Assembly (NCBI RefSeq): GCF_900100435.1
Contig: NZ_FNEX01000014.1
Location: 62,001 to 126,000, forward strand
DNA from: Pedobacter sp. ok626
Lineage (GTDB): Bacteria; Bacteroidota; Bacteroidia; Sphingobacteriales; Sphingobacteriaceae
Reading direction: 5' to 3'
DNA: 64,000 nucleotides
Shown: in pieces, positions 16,172 through 25,001 of the stretch
Layout: each line of letters begins with the position of its first letter
Position numbering within the stretch: the stretch's first letter is position 1
The notes under the pieces: generated by a model
Seen by the model: only the letters and a program-made list of their open reading frames with translations
Databases searched by the model: none
What the model was told of the DNA's origin: nothing
Position numbers and translations under genes: made by a program

Positions 16172-16502
16172 TCAGCCTTTTTAACGTATTTTTTATTATT
16201 TGCAGTTAATACTATTCACACTTAAGCCGATTTTGAAGAGTAGAAGTTTTTTATACCCAGTAAGTGGATTTAAAGCTTTGAAATTTAAAATTGGCTTTTT
16301 TATTTGTGGGTTAAGTACTTAACGAATGAACGATTATCGTGTTTTTTGTAAAAAAGCACTTAAATTTAATAATTAAATATTAAGTTGCCATTTATATATG
16401 AATGTTTGAATTTAATCTACTAATTTGGTGGAGTAATTAGTGAGGATTGTAAAATTTCATTAGTTGATACGGAAACATGTATTAATAGTTTAATAAAGGG
16501 GA
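16172..16502. other. 331-base AT-rich intergenic region with one long-loop inverted repeat
   Basis: No gene is visible. AAGCCGATTTT (16224-16234) pairs with AAAATTGGCTT (16287-16297; one G-T pair) across a 52-base loop and is followed by TTTTTATTT, so it may be an inefficient terminator for the SCO operon. The remainder, up to the sigma factor start at 16503, is about 75% A+T and should hold the sigma gene promoter; I could not place a convincing -7 box. Confidence 0.4.
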
Positions 16503-17075
16503 ATGTCTAAAGTTCTATTTAACGAAACGCAATTAATAACCAGGTTGAACGACGGGGATGAAAGTGCGTTTGTAAAACTTTTCGAGGCGTATTCTCCTGT
16601 GTTGATGTCATTCATGTCAAAGTTAAACATAGAGGCTGAAGATATTAACGATAGTATACAGCAAACATTTCTTAAAATTTGGGAACACAGGGCGAAGCTG
16701 GATCCGAATGTACCCTTAAAAAACTATATCATCACCGTCGCAAAAAATGATCTTTATAATACCATAAAAAAAAATATTGTAGCTAAGAAGCATAATGATC
16801 TTTTAATTGCTCAAGAACCGCAAATTTTTGAGCATCCTTCATCAGACCTGACAAAAGTATTGAACGAAATTTTAGATAGTCTGCCCGAAAAGAGGGCGAA
16901 AGTATTTAAAATGAGTAGAATTCAAGGTTATTCTAATAATGAGATTGCACAAGAGTTGGGTATTTCTAAAAGCACTGTAGAAAATCATATAAATAACTCA
17001 TCTTCAGTAGTAAAAAAACTATTGAGAAACTTTGGGTTTTGGGTGACTACTATATTTTTTTTTATTTTACCTTAG
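16503..17075 (+). CDS. ECF RNA polymerase sigma factor (Bacteroidota PUL type)
   Basis: This is a 190-residue extracytoplasmic-function sigma factor. Region 2 (residues 22-90: LFEAYSPVLMSFMSKLN, DINDSIQQTFLKIWEHR) and region 4 (about 125-175: LPEKRAKVFKMSRIQGYSNN, LGISKSTVENHIN helix-turn-helix) are both present. A hydrophobic C-terminal tail (FWVTTIFFFILP) is common in this group. It precedes an anti-sigma-like gene and a SusC/SusD pair, so it is expected to be released when the cognate receptor is engaged and to switch on the downstream locus. Confidence 0.92.
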   Translation: MSKVLFNETQLITRLNDGDESAFVKLFEAYSPVLMSFMSKLNIEAEDINDSIQQTFLKIWEHRAKLDPNVPLKNYIITVAKNDLYNTIKKNIVAKKHNDLLIAQEPQIFEHPSSDLTKVLNEILDSLPEKRAKVFKMSRIQGYSNNEIAQELGISKSTVENHINNSSSVVKKLLRNFGFWVTTIFFFILP

Positions 17076-17120
17076 GTGCAAAGATTCTTTCAACTGTATA
17101 GTGTATAATAAGATTGAAAA

Positions 17121-17903
17121 GTGGACAAAAAATTATTAAATAGATATTTCGAAAAGCAATGTTCTGCAACAGAAATAAAAGCTGTTGAAGAATGGATATT
17201 GGATTCGAAGAATCGTATCGAATTTGATGATTTTCTGGTAACCAAATGGGATGGGCATGTTGACCAAAATTTTGATCCTCATTTTGCAGATGTAAAGAAG
17301 TCTGCCACTTATAAATGGTGGGCTTCTGCAGCAGCAACAGCAGCAGTTATCATTTGTGGTGTATATTATGCAAATATAGTATCATCAAAAACAGATCAGC
17401 TTGCTGTTGTATCTACAACTTCAGCGGTTAAGCCTGTTGATCATCATGCAAGCTTCCCATCAGACACTTTTCATGCCAGTATTAAACCTAAAATTACTAC
17501 TCATCATGAAAGAAAAACCATCAGAAACAAACCAGTTCAGATCGTAACAGAAGCGGATACGGTAACTCGGGAAAAAAGACCTCTTTTCGTAAAATCAACT
17601 AAACTGGGAAATTTCATGATCAACAAAGTAGCTATTCACAAACTATTGGATAGCATCGGTTCGGACCAATTAGTTCTGACGAATTTTGATGTCCATGAAA
17701 TCACCTTCCAACGACTGGCAATTATGCTTCGTGAGGAGTGCGGCATTGTTCTGGAACCCTGTAGTGGTGGAATTGGTTCAACAAAAACCTATACCGCTAG
17801 ATTCCAAAGGATCTCTGTTCCTGATTTACTGAATGACATGTCTGAAAAGATGATGTTTTCGTATTCTGTTAAAGACAACAAAGTCAAGATCTGTTTTAAC
17901 TAA
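17121..17903 (+). CDS. Short FecR-like anti-sigma factor lacking the FecR core domain
   Basis: The 260-residue protein has an N-terminal cytoplasmic anti-sigma segment (MDKKLLNRYFEKQCSATEIK, residues 1-50), one membrane span (about 70-92: WWASAAATAAVIICGVYYA), a low-complexity linker with many His, Lys and Thr (about 100-165), and a C-terminal domain like DUF4974/STN (about 170-260: VHEITFQRLAIMLREECGIV to KICFN). The central FecR domain that normally sits between the span and DUF4974 is absent, which makes it 60-140 residues shorter than usual. Position between the sigma factor and SusC supports an anti-sigma role. Two Cys in the C-terminal domain (REECGIVLEPC) are unusual. Confidence 0.75.
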   Translation: MDKKLLNRYFEKQCSATEIKAVEEWILDSKNRIEFDDFLVTKWDGHVDQNFDPHFADVKKSATYKWWASAAATAAVIICGVYYANIVSSKTDQLAVVSTTSAVKPVDHHASFPSDTFHASIKPKITTHHERKTIRNKPVQIVTEADTVTREKRPLFVKSTKLGNFMINKVAIHKLLDSIGSDQLVLTNFDVHEITFQRLAIMLREECGIVLEPCSGGIGSTKTYTARFQRISVPDLLNDMSEKMMFSYSVKDNKVKICFN

Positions 17904-17930
17904 AGACCTTTACTTACCTGTTTGAACTTA

Positions 17931-18015
17931 CTGATTTTGGCCAGAAGCTAATGTCTTTCCTGGATGTTTTTTAAAAAAACAAATCCGGGGATGAGCGACG
18001 CTTGCCAAAAATCAG
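17931..18015 (+). other. Nested stem-loop in the leader before SusC-1
   Basis: An outer stem CTGATTTTGGC (17931-17941) with GCCAAAAATCAG (18004-18015; one bulge) encloses an inner stem CCTGGAT (17959-17965) with ATCCGGG (17983-17989; one G-T pair). The inner loop is mostly T6-A7. No T-run follows, so this looks like a structured 5' leader rather than a terminator. Confidence 0.5.
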
Positions 18016-18053
18016 AGAATAAGTTCTAAGAAAGCAACCTAAACCAACAACAT

Positions 18054-21000
18054 ATGAATAAAAAGTTTACAATAAGAATTAAAACGGGGGTCCTAACCTT
18101 TGCGCTGTTTGGGTTATTGGGAACACCTGAACGACTGTATAGTCAGGTACAGGCAACCCAGGTTCGAGCCGTTCCTAAAATCATTGGAAAGGTGTTCGAT
18201 GAACAAAAAAAGCCAATCCCGGGCGTCATGATTTCCATTAAGAGTAATCCGAGGATTGCCACCACCACCAACAATACCGGTGAGTTTATCCTCTCACCAG
18301 ATAAAGCGGGGGAGACATTGGTCATTTCAAGCATTGGATTTAAGCGTCAGGAGATTGTGCTTAAGGCTGACACGAAATTGCCTTTAGTTATTGTGATGAA
18401 AGAATCTACTGACGAGTTGAAAGAAGTTGTTGTTACGGGATATTCCACAAGATCGAAGGAAAGCTTCACAGGTAGTGCATCCTCATTTACAGGAGAGGAT
18501 TTAAAAAGAGTAGGTAATAAAAACATCCTGCAAAGTTTGCAGAACCTCGATCCTTCGTTTGTACTGACGGAGAACCTAACTCTTGGTTCGAATCCCAATA
18601 TGTTGCCTGACATACAATTGCGGGGCCAGGCTGGGCTTGATGACGTACGTGGAGAGTATTCCGGTAACCCGAATTTACCATTATTCATTTTAGACGGATT
18701 TGAATCAAGTCTGCAGAAAATATACGATCTGGATATGAACAGGGTAGCATCCATAACCATACTTCGTGATGCTTCAGCAAAAGCGATTTACGGGTCTAAG
18801 GCCGCAAACGGAGTGCTCGTTATTGAAACACTCGCTCCTAAAGAAGGAAAGTTGCGTATCACATACAACAGTAACTTCAATGTAGAAATGCCGGATCTTA
18901 CGTCTTATAACCTGACCAATGCTTCGGAAAAACTGCAGGTCGAACGAAACGCTGGAAGATATACGTCTTCATCGCCGCTCATACAACAGTTTTTAACGGA
19001 GCAAGCTAACGTGATTGAGTCAGACATCGCCCGTGGTGTAGATACCTATTGGCTTTCTAAGCCACTACGTGTAGGGTTGGGAACGAAGCACGGTTTGTAT
19101 CTGGAAGGTGGTGATGCGAACATGCGTTATGGCGTTGACTTGAATTATAACAATCTGGTAGGGGTAATGAAAGAGTCCAAACGTGATAATATGGGTGGAT
19201 CTATCAACCTCTCATACAGAAGTGGAAAAGTGAGCTTCAGAAATATCTTAAACGTGAATTTCAACAAGTCAGTCAACTCTCCATATGGGACATTCGGAGA
19301 ATATACCAAATTGAATCCTTATTGGGCACCGAATGACGAATCTGGCCGGATCAATAAAATTCTGGGACAGTTCCAGACAAGTGCTACAGCTCCAACCAAG
19401 TATTACTATAATCCGCTTTATAATGCGACGCTGAATACCAAAGACTTTTCAACTTACACGGAAGTTACAGAAAATTTTTATACAGAATGGCAGCCTTCTA
19501 AAGAACTGAGGATAACAGGCCGTGTAGGTTTTACGCAAAACCGTAACGCATCTGAGTTGTTTTTTCCGGGAGACCATACCAAATTCATCGCGATGACCGG
19601 TGAAGATTTTTACAGGCGTGGTACTTATAATATAACGGATGGGAAAAGTACGACTTTAAATTCAGACGTTTTTGCCAATTGGAACAAGACATGGGGCAAG
19701 CACCTGTTGCTGGTCAATGGTGGTGGAAACTTGGGTTCTACCCAGGCACAGACTCATGGAATGGCAGCTGAGGGTTTCTTGAACAACCGGGTAGATTTTA
19801 TCACTTTTGCGGCGCAATATGCACAAAATGGTGTGCCCAACGGTTCAGAAAACATTCAAAAAGAGATTGGTATTTTGGGTTCTGCGAACTATTCTTACGA
19901 CAACCGTTATTTGTTGGACCTGAGTATCCGAAGAAATGCATCATCTGTATTTGGCGCAAACAACCGATGGGGAACCTTCTGGTCGGTAGGTTTGGGATGG
20001 AACCTTCATCATGAAAACCTCATTAAAAACCTCAATATATTTGATATGTTGAAAATCAGGGGATCGGTTGGTTCTACGGGAAGTCAAAGTTTCAATCCTT
20101 ATCAGGCGATGGCGACTTATACGTTTTTTACCAATAGCACTTATGATAATGTTTCAGGTACCTATCTCGCTGCTTTGGCAAACGACAACCTTCGCTGGCA
20201 GCAAAAAATAGACAATAACATTGGTTTGGATATCAATATGCTGAAACGCCTTAACATTCGTCTGGACTACTATATAGCCAATACTAAAAATCTGTTAACG
20301 GATCTAAGCTTACCACCATCAACAGGTTTTAGTACCTATAAAGATAATTTAGGCTCATTGCAAAATAAAGGCTACGAAGGTACGATCAGCTATCAGCTGT
20401 ACCGCGATTCGAAAAGCCAGTCTTACGTATCAATATTTGGATCATTTGCGCACAATAGCAATAAGATTACCAAGATATCTGATGGATTAAAGCAGCTGAA
20501 CAGAGAACAACAAGAGCGTACCGACAACCTCAGTTCTCCAATTATACGCTTCGAAGAAGGGCAATCTATGTCATCTATCTGGGCTGTTCCATCATTGGGT
20601 ATCGACCCGGCAACAGGGCGTGAAATTTTTCGGGCAAAAGATGGCAGCACAACCTATGAATGGAATCCTAATGATCAGATTGTTGCTGGTATAACGGATC
20701 CCGCATTAAGGGGGAATTTTGGTATCAACCTGGAATACAAAGGCTGGGGGCTGAGTGGTACATTTCGTTATACCATAGGAGAGGATTATTACAATTCAAC
20801 GTTAGTCAGCCGCATAGAAAACGTGAACATCGAGAATAATGTGGATTCCAGAGTTTTTAACAACACATGGTTAAATGTGGGCGACAAAGTTCCTTTTAAG
20901 AAGATTACGGTGAATCCAATTGTGACGCGGGCTACAACAAGGTTTATTGAAAACAAGAGTGACCTTACACTGTCTTCTGTAAATGTATATTACGACTTCA

Positions 21001-21152
21001 AATGGAGAAATTTAAAACGGATTGGACTTAAGAACCTGAAGTGTTCGTTGCTCATGAATGAAGCATTTGTCCTTTCAACTGTTAGAATTGAAAGAGGTAC
21101 TGACTATCCGTTTGCCAGAACATTTTCCTTCTCATTACAAACTACATTTTAA
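18054..21152 (+). CDS. SusC/RagA-family TonB-dependent outer-membrane transporter (no STN domain)
   Basis: This 1032-residue SusC-like transporter works with the SusD-like lipoprotein encoded 9 bases downstream. After a signal peptide (residues 1-30) come a carboxypeptidase-like domain (about 45-115: IIGKVFDEQKKPIPGVMISI), the plug (VTGYSTRSKESFTGSASSF, IFGD-type PLFILDGFESS, ILRDASAKAIYGSKAANGV) and the barrel with terminal Phe (SFSLQTTF). An N-terminal STN domain, which contacts the anti-sigma factor in regulated receptors, is not present, although a sigma/anti-sigma pair is directly upstream. The substrate is unknown; the absence of CAZymes in the locus argues against a complex polysaccharide. 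Confidence 0.92.
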   Translation: MNKKFTIRIKTGVLTFALFGLLGTPERLYSQVQATQVRAVPKIIGKVFDEQKKPIPGVMISIKSNPRIATTTNNTGEFILSPDKAGETLVISSIGFKRQEIVLKADTKLPLVIVMKESTDELKEVVVTGYSTRSKESFTGSASSFTGEDLKRVGNKNILQSLQNLDPSFVLTENLTLGSNPNMLPDIQLRGQAGLDDVRGEYSGNPNLPLFILDGFESSLQKIYDLDMNRVASITILRDASAKAIYGSKAANGVLVIETLAPKEGKLRITYNSNFNVEMPDLTSYNLTNASEKLQVERNAGRYTSSSPLIQQFLTEQANVIESDIARGVDTYWLSKPLRVGLGTKHGLYLEGGDANMRYGVDLNYNNLVGVMKESKRDNMGGSINLSYRSGKVSFRNILNVNFNKSVNSPYGTFGEYTKLNPYWAPNDESGRINKILGQFQTSATAPTKYYYNPLYNATLNTKDFSTYTEVTENFYTEWQPSKELRITGRVGFTQNRNASELFFPGDHTKFIAMTGEDFYRRGTYNITDGKSTTLNSDVFANWNKTWGKHLLLVNGGGNLGSTQAQTHGMAAEGFLNNRVDFITFAAQYAQNGVPNGSENIQKEIGILGSANYSYDNRYLLDLSIRRNASSVFGANNRWGTFWSVGLGWNLHHENLIKNLNIFDMLKIRGSVGSTGSQSFNPYQAMATYTFFTNSTYDNVSGTYLAALANDNLRWQQKIDNNIGLDINMLKRLNIRLDYYIANTKNLLTDLSLPPSTGFSTYKDNLGSLQNKGYEGTISYQLYRDSKSQSYVSIFGSFAHNSNKITKISDGLKQLNREQQERTDNLSSPIIRFEEGQSMSSIWAVPSLGIDPATGREIFRAKDGSTTYEWNPNDQIVAGITDPALRGNFGINLEYKGWGLSGTFRYTIGEDYYNSTLVSRIENVNIENNVDSRVFNNTWLNVGDKVPFKKITVNPIVTRATTRFIENKSDLTLSSVNVYYDFKWRNLKRIGLKNLKCSLLMNEAFVLSTVRIERGTDYPFARTFSFSLQTTF

Positions 21153-21161
21153 TCCAAGGAC

Positions 21162-22592
21162 ATGAATACTACAAGATCAATAATATATTTAACTCTACTA
21201 TGTCTTGCCGCAGGGATGGTGTCATCCTGCAATAAATGGCTGGATGTAGAACCTAATTCTCAAATTAAATCTTCAGAGCTGTTTAAAACAGAATCAGGCT
21301 TTAAAGAAGCATTAGCTGGTGTTTATACGCTGATGACGGCGGAAAGCTTGTATGGTAAGGAATTGCAGTATGGAATGAATGGCGTTCTGTCGCACGAATG
21401 GACTTCTTTTCCACTGGTTTATAACGAAGAAGCGGAATATGATTATCAGGCTACGAATGTGCAGAACAGGATTAATAGTGTGTGGAACGGTTTATACCAG
21501 GGGATCAGTAACTCGAATTATATGCTCAATGAGATTGATGCTAAGAGATCAATGTTTACGGATGATAATTTTGCAATTATAAAAGGAGAAGCGCTGGCAT
21601 TACGTGCATTTCTGCATTTCGATTTGGTAAGGCTCTTCGGTGCGTCTTATCTCGTAGACATGAATAAACCTGCAATACCTTATGTTACTCAATACACTGC
21701 GAAACAGACGCCACAATCCACCGTGAAAGAAACTTATGAACTCATCCTCCGCGATCTTGAAGCAGCAAAAGAATTGCTGGAGGTTGATCCGATTTTTACG
21801 GGACGGGTTATTACTGAGGCTGATGATAACGGCTATTTGCTCAACCGACAATTGCATTTGAATTATTATGCGGTTGAAGCTCTTCTGGCCAGACTCTATT
21901 ATTACACCGGTGCCTATGAAAAAGCAAGGATAGCGGCAAATGCGGTAATCACGTCCGGAAAATTTACATACACTACTCAGGCCAACCTGTCAGCCGGAAA
22001 TGATCTCACTGGTGCCCCTGAACATATATTTGGACTGAACATTAACAATCTTTACAACTATTCCGATCTTTATTTATCAAAGGATCGCCTTATAAGCAAC
22101 ACATTTTTTTTAAGTGCAGCTGCGAGGAGCGCCTATTATCCTGAAGGTTCAGTGGATTACCGTTATATCTATCTGTTCGAAGTTGGCGAAGGGGATAAAG
22201 CGAGTAACTACTATCTTAAGAAATACAATGCGCCGGTAGCTTCAAATCTTTATTACAGAAATAAAAGTGTTGTCATTAAAATTTCTGAGATGCAATTTAT
22301 TATTGCTGGATCTAATCTGGCAGAAGGAAAAAGTATTATTGGGCCATTGAACAAAGTGAGATTGGCCAGAGGTCTGACCGCTTTAACGGTTGAACCAGCA
22401 GAACCTACAATAACTTTCCTGGAAGAGTTTAGGAAAGAGTTTTTTGGGGAAGGTCAGCTTTTTTATCAATACAAGAGATTGAACAGAACGATCATCACAG
22501 GTACTGATAAAAATCTGGTTGCTTTGAAAGCTTACATATTACCGCTCCCAGTTGCGGAATACGAATCTGGTAACCGAAACAGTAATCGTTAA
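21162..22592 (+). CDS. SusD/RagB-family outer-membrane lipoprotein
   Basis: This is the ligand-binding lid partner of the SusC protein encoded just upstream. The 476-residue product has lipobox VSSC (about Cys23) followed by NKWLDVEPNSQIKSSELFKT, the TPR-like SusD helices (EALALRAFLHFDLVRLFGASY) and a RagB C-terminal region (FRKEFFGEGQLFYQYKRLNR). It is somewhat shorter than polysaccharide-type SusD proteins (500-600 aa), as seen in loci with DUF4843 and PKD-like partners. The next lipoprotein start lies 10 bases beyond the stop. Confidence 0.92.
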   Translation: MNTTRSIIYLTLLCLAAGMVSSCNKWLDVEPNSQIKSSELFKTESGFKEALAGVYTLMTAESLYGKELQYGMNGVLSHEWTSFPLVYNEEAEYDYQATNVQNRINSVWNGLYQGISNSNYMLNEIDAKRSMFTDDNFAIIKGEALALRAFLHFDLVRLFGASYLVDMNKPAIPYVTQYTAKQTPQSTVKETYELILRDLEAAKELLEVDPIFTGRVITEADDNGYLLNRQLHLNYYAVEALLARLYYYTGAYEKARIAANAVITSGKFTYTTQANLSAGNDLTGAPEHIFGLNINNLYNYSDLYLSKDRLISNTFFLSAAARSAYYPEGSVDYRYIYLFEVGEGDKASNYYLKKYNAPVASNLYYRNKSVVIKISEMQFIIAGSNLAEGKSIIGPLNKVRLARGLTALTVEPAEPTITFLEEFRKEFFGEGQLFYQYKRLNRTIITGTDKNLVALKAYILPLPVAEYESGNRNSNR

Positions 22593-22602
22593 ACTATATA
22601 AG

Positions 22603-23355
22603 ATGAGATATATTTATATTATCCTGCTGTTGTTATTAACAATATCAGGTTGCAAAAAAAATGAATTAAAATATTTTGAAGAAGAAGTACCGCTTCTGAA
22701 TATTTGGTTTGGTACAAACAACGTGCTGGATAGTATTACGCATAACTTTGCTTACAGTCCAACAGATAGAGATTCTTTAGTGTTTAATTATCGGATAGCG
22801 GGTTATCCAGTTGATTATGAGCGTGTATTTGAGCTGACCACTACAGATGATGATGCGAAATTGCTGACTTTTACCTTTAATAAATATAAGGTGCCTGCAG
22901 GAAAGTCATTAGGGCAATTGGTTTTTTATGTAGATAAGCCTACAGACAAGAACCTGTTTGCAAACCGTGATTTAAATGTATCATTTAAAGTTAAACAGTC
23001 ATCAGTTTTCCAACCTGCTTTAAAAGAATTAAACGATCTTAAAATCAAATTCAAAAATGCCGTTACCAAGCCAGACAACTGGGATAATGCTGTTTTGCCA
23101 AATTTACCACTGAAGAATTTCTTTGGTTCGTATAGTACGGAGAAATATAAGTTCGTTATTCAAGTGACCGGTTTATCTAATTTAGTGGTGGAAAGAAATA
23201 TTAAGGTCAATCCTGAACTGCCTCCTAATACGATTACGGAAATCCATGCCAAAGCATTACAAGTTCAATGTAAAATAGCACTTGATCAGTATAAAATAAA
23301 TAATAACGGTAAAGATTTGTTGGATGAGAATCTAATTCCTATTGTTTTTCCATAA
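22603..23355 (+). CDS. DUF4843-type surface lipoprotein
   Basis: The 250-residue lipoprotein has signal peptide MRYIYIILLLLLTISGC with lipobox ISGC (Cys17). The start at 22603 was chosen because it gives this clean signal and lies after the SusD stop; the longer frame overlaps susD. The mature part (FEEEVPLLNIWFGTNNVLD, YRIAGYPVDYERVFEL) fits DUF4843, a beta-sandwich family found next to SusD in Bacteroidota loci. It is predicted to be an accessory, probably surface-exposed, binding protein of the SusCD complex. Assignment is from recollection of the family layout. Confidence 0.75.
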   Translation: MRYIYIILLLLLTISGCKKNELKYFEEEVPLLNIWFGTNNVLDSITHNFAYSPTDRDSLVFNYRIAGYPVDYERVFELTTTDDDAKLLTFTFNKYKVPAGKSLGQLVFYVDKPTDKNLFANRDLNVSFKVKQSSVFQPALKELNDLKIKFKNAVTKPDNWDNAVLPNLPLKNFFGSYSTEKYKFVIQVTGLSNLVVERNIKVNPELPPNTITEIHAKALQVQCKIALDQYKINNNGKDLLDENLIPIVFP

Positions 23356-23388
23356 TAAGAATCGTGTAAAAATTTAAAGATTGAACTC

Positions 23389-24960
23389 ATGAAAAAAAAT
23401 AACAATATAGTATGGTTAATTTTATCTCTTATGGTGTTATGTACTTCCTGCTACAAGGACAAGGGGAATTATGAATATAAACCATTGGATAAGCTAATAA
23501 TCGATACTGCAAAAAGAAATATACGCGGCGATTATGCAATTTATCGATATGACGAACTTGTCATTAACCCTAGAATATTTTTTAATCAGCAAGAGGTAAC
23601 TGCGTCAGATCAGGTTGCTGGTAAGCTGGCGTTTACCTGGTCAATTTATCAGGCAACATCTGCAAAAATTTACACCCGGGATACCATATCAAAGGAAATA
23701 ACACTAAATAAATCAATTTCAAAGCCTGCTGGGAGGTGGATTGTCATATTAAGCGTAAAAAACCTCGATACGCAGGTTGAAGAGTACATGAAGTTTAATG
23801 TGCAGGTTGATGAACAGCTTTCAGATGGTTGGATGTTACTTTATGAGAAGAACGGAAATACTGATGTCGGGCTGATTGTGGATGACTGGACGAAAAAAAA
23901 TGTTGTGAAAACAAGGACCTTCAGTGACATGTTTCAGATGTCAAATGGCTACCCTTTGTTAGGAGAACCACGTGGGTTGATGCATTCCGCGTCGACATTG
24001 ACTACTGCTGAAGTAATGATCGCATCTGCCCGCGATTTAGTAGCAGTTGAAAAATCTTCATTTCAAGTGTTTTATCCAATTGAAAAACTGTTCTGGAGCT
24101 TTATACCTGGTGGAGAAATTAAATGTATATCGGCGAATAATACTAACGGAGGAAGAAAGGAAGTGATTATTTACAATAACAGGATACATGGGGTAAACCA
24201 TAGTACTTCTGGTGTAAGCAGGATTAATTTTTTCGGAACAGCTTATAATGGTAGTTATGGTGATTTGGCCGAATGGTCTGCAACCGCATTCGGTATCGGT
24301 TTTGAGGCTGTGGTGTATGATAAAACAAATAAAAAGTTTTTGAATATTGCTGCCAATGGCACGGTTGTTCAGGGCTTTTCCATCCAGGCTTCGACTGCAG
24401 CATTCGATGTCAATAATGTTGGCCTTGATCCTGAAGCTTTTGATTGGGGCCGTGGAAATGGTACACCTACTGTAGCTTATGAATACAGTGTGATGAAAAA
24501 TAATACCGATCGTTTTTTATTGGTTAGCAATTTTAACAGTTCAACTACGGTTATTGGCACAGGTAAATATCAAATCACAGGGATTCCTTTAACTACGCCC
24601 ATACGCACGCTTAATTCTGCTTTCGGTGGAAATTATACACTGATGGGTACAGATAAAACTGTTTACCTTCATCGTTATCAACAGGGGTCAAACGCTACTG
24701 CAGAATGGGAGTCGCCTGTAAATGAGGAGGTAACCTGCGTGCGTCTGCAGAAATTTTTCTATAACCCGGGATTATCTGCTCAATTTTTACCTCAGCCAAA
24801 TACAGTAGTATATATTGGCACCTGGAATCCAGGCACAAAAGTGGGTAAAGTCTATGCATATATAATAGACCAAACCAACGGTACCATCAATAAATCCACT
24901 GAACGCGTTTACACAGGTTTTGGGAAAATCAAGGACATGGGTTATAAATGGAGTCTGTAA
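23389..24960 (+). CDS. PKD-like family lipoprotein
   Basis: The 523-residue lipoprotein has lipobox CTSC (about Cys21) followed by the hallmark YKDKGNYEYKPLDK seen in Bacteroidota PKD-like lipoproteins. The N-terminal third is an Ig/PKD-like fold (LAFTWSIYQATSAKIYTRDT, RWIVILSVKNLDT). The rest looks like a beta-propeller (DGWMLLYEKNGNTDVGLIVD onward, with repeated strands). It is the fourth gene of the SusC/SusD/DUF4843/PKD series with short spacings (33 bases upstream, 41 downstream). A role in surface ligand binding is inferred. No catalytic residues are recognised. Confidence 0.75.
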   Translation: MKKNNNIVWLILSLMVLCTSCYKDKGNYEYKPLDKLIIDTAKRNIRGDYAIYRYDELVINPRIFFNQQEVTASDQVAGKLAFTWSIYQATSAKIYTRDTISKEITLNKSISKPAGRWIVILSVKNLDTQVEEYMKFNVQVDEQLSDGWMLLYEKNGNTDVGLIVDDWTKKNVVKTRTFSDMFQMSNGYPLLGEPRGLMHSASTLTTAEVMIASARDLVAVEKSSFQVFYPIEKLFWSFIPGGEIKCISANNTNGGRKEVIIYNNRIHGVNHSTSGVSRINFFGTAYNGSYGDLAEWSATAFGIGFEAVVYDKTNKKFLNIAANGTVVQGFSIQASTAAFDVNNVGLDPEAFDWGRGNGTPTVAYEYSVMKNNTDRFLLVSNFNSSTTVIGTGKYQITGIPLTTPIRTLNSAFGGNYTLMGTDKTVYLHRYQQGSNATAEWESPVNEEVTCVRLQKFFYNPGLSAQFLPQPNTVVYIGTWNPGTKVGKVYAYIIDQTNGTINKSTERVYTGFGKIKDMGYKWSL

Positions 24961-25001
24961 TGTATAACGATTAAAAACGAACAAAACTTAGATCAACTAT
25001 A

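Noticed and set aside
16224..16297. Possible riboswitch or small RNA in the long gap before the first sigma factor
   Set aside because: Only one AT-rich stem with a 52-base loop is visible, and no conserved aptamer boxes were recognised; kept only as a weak terminator candidate.
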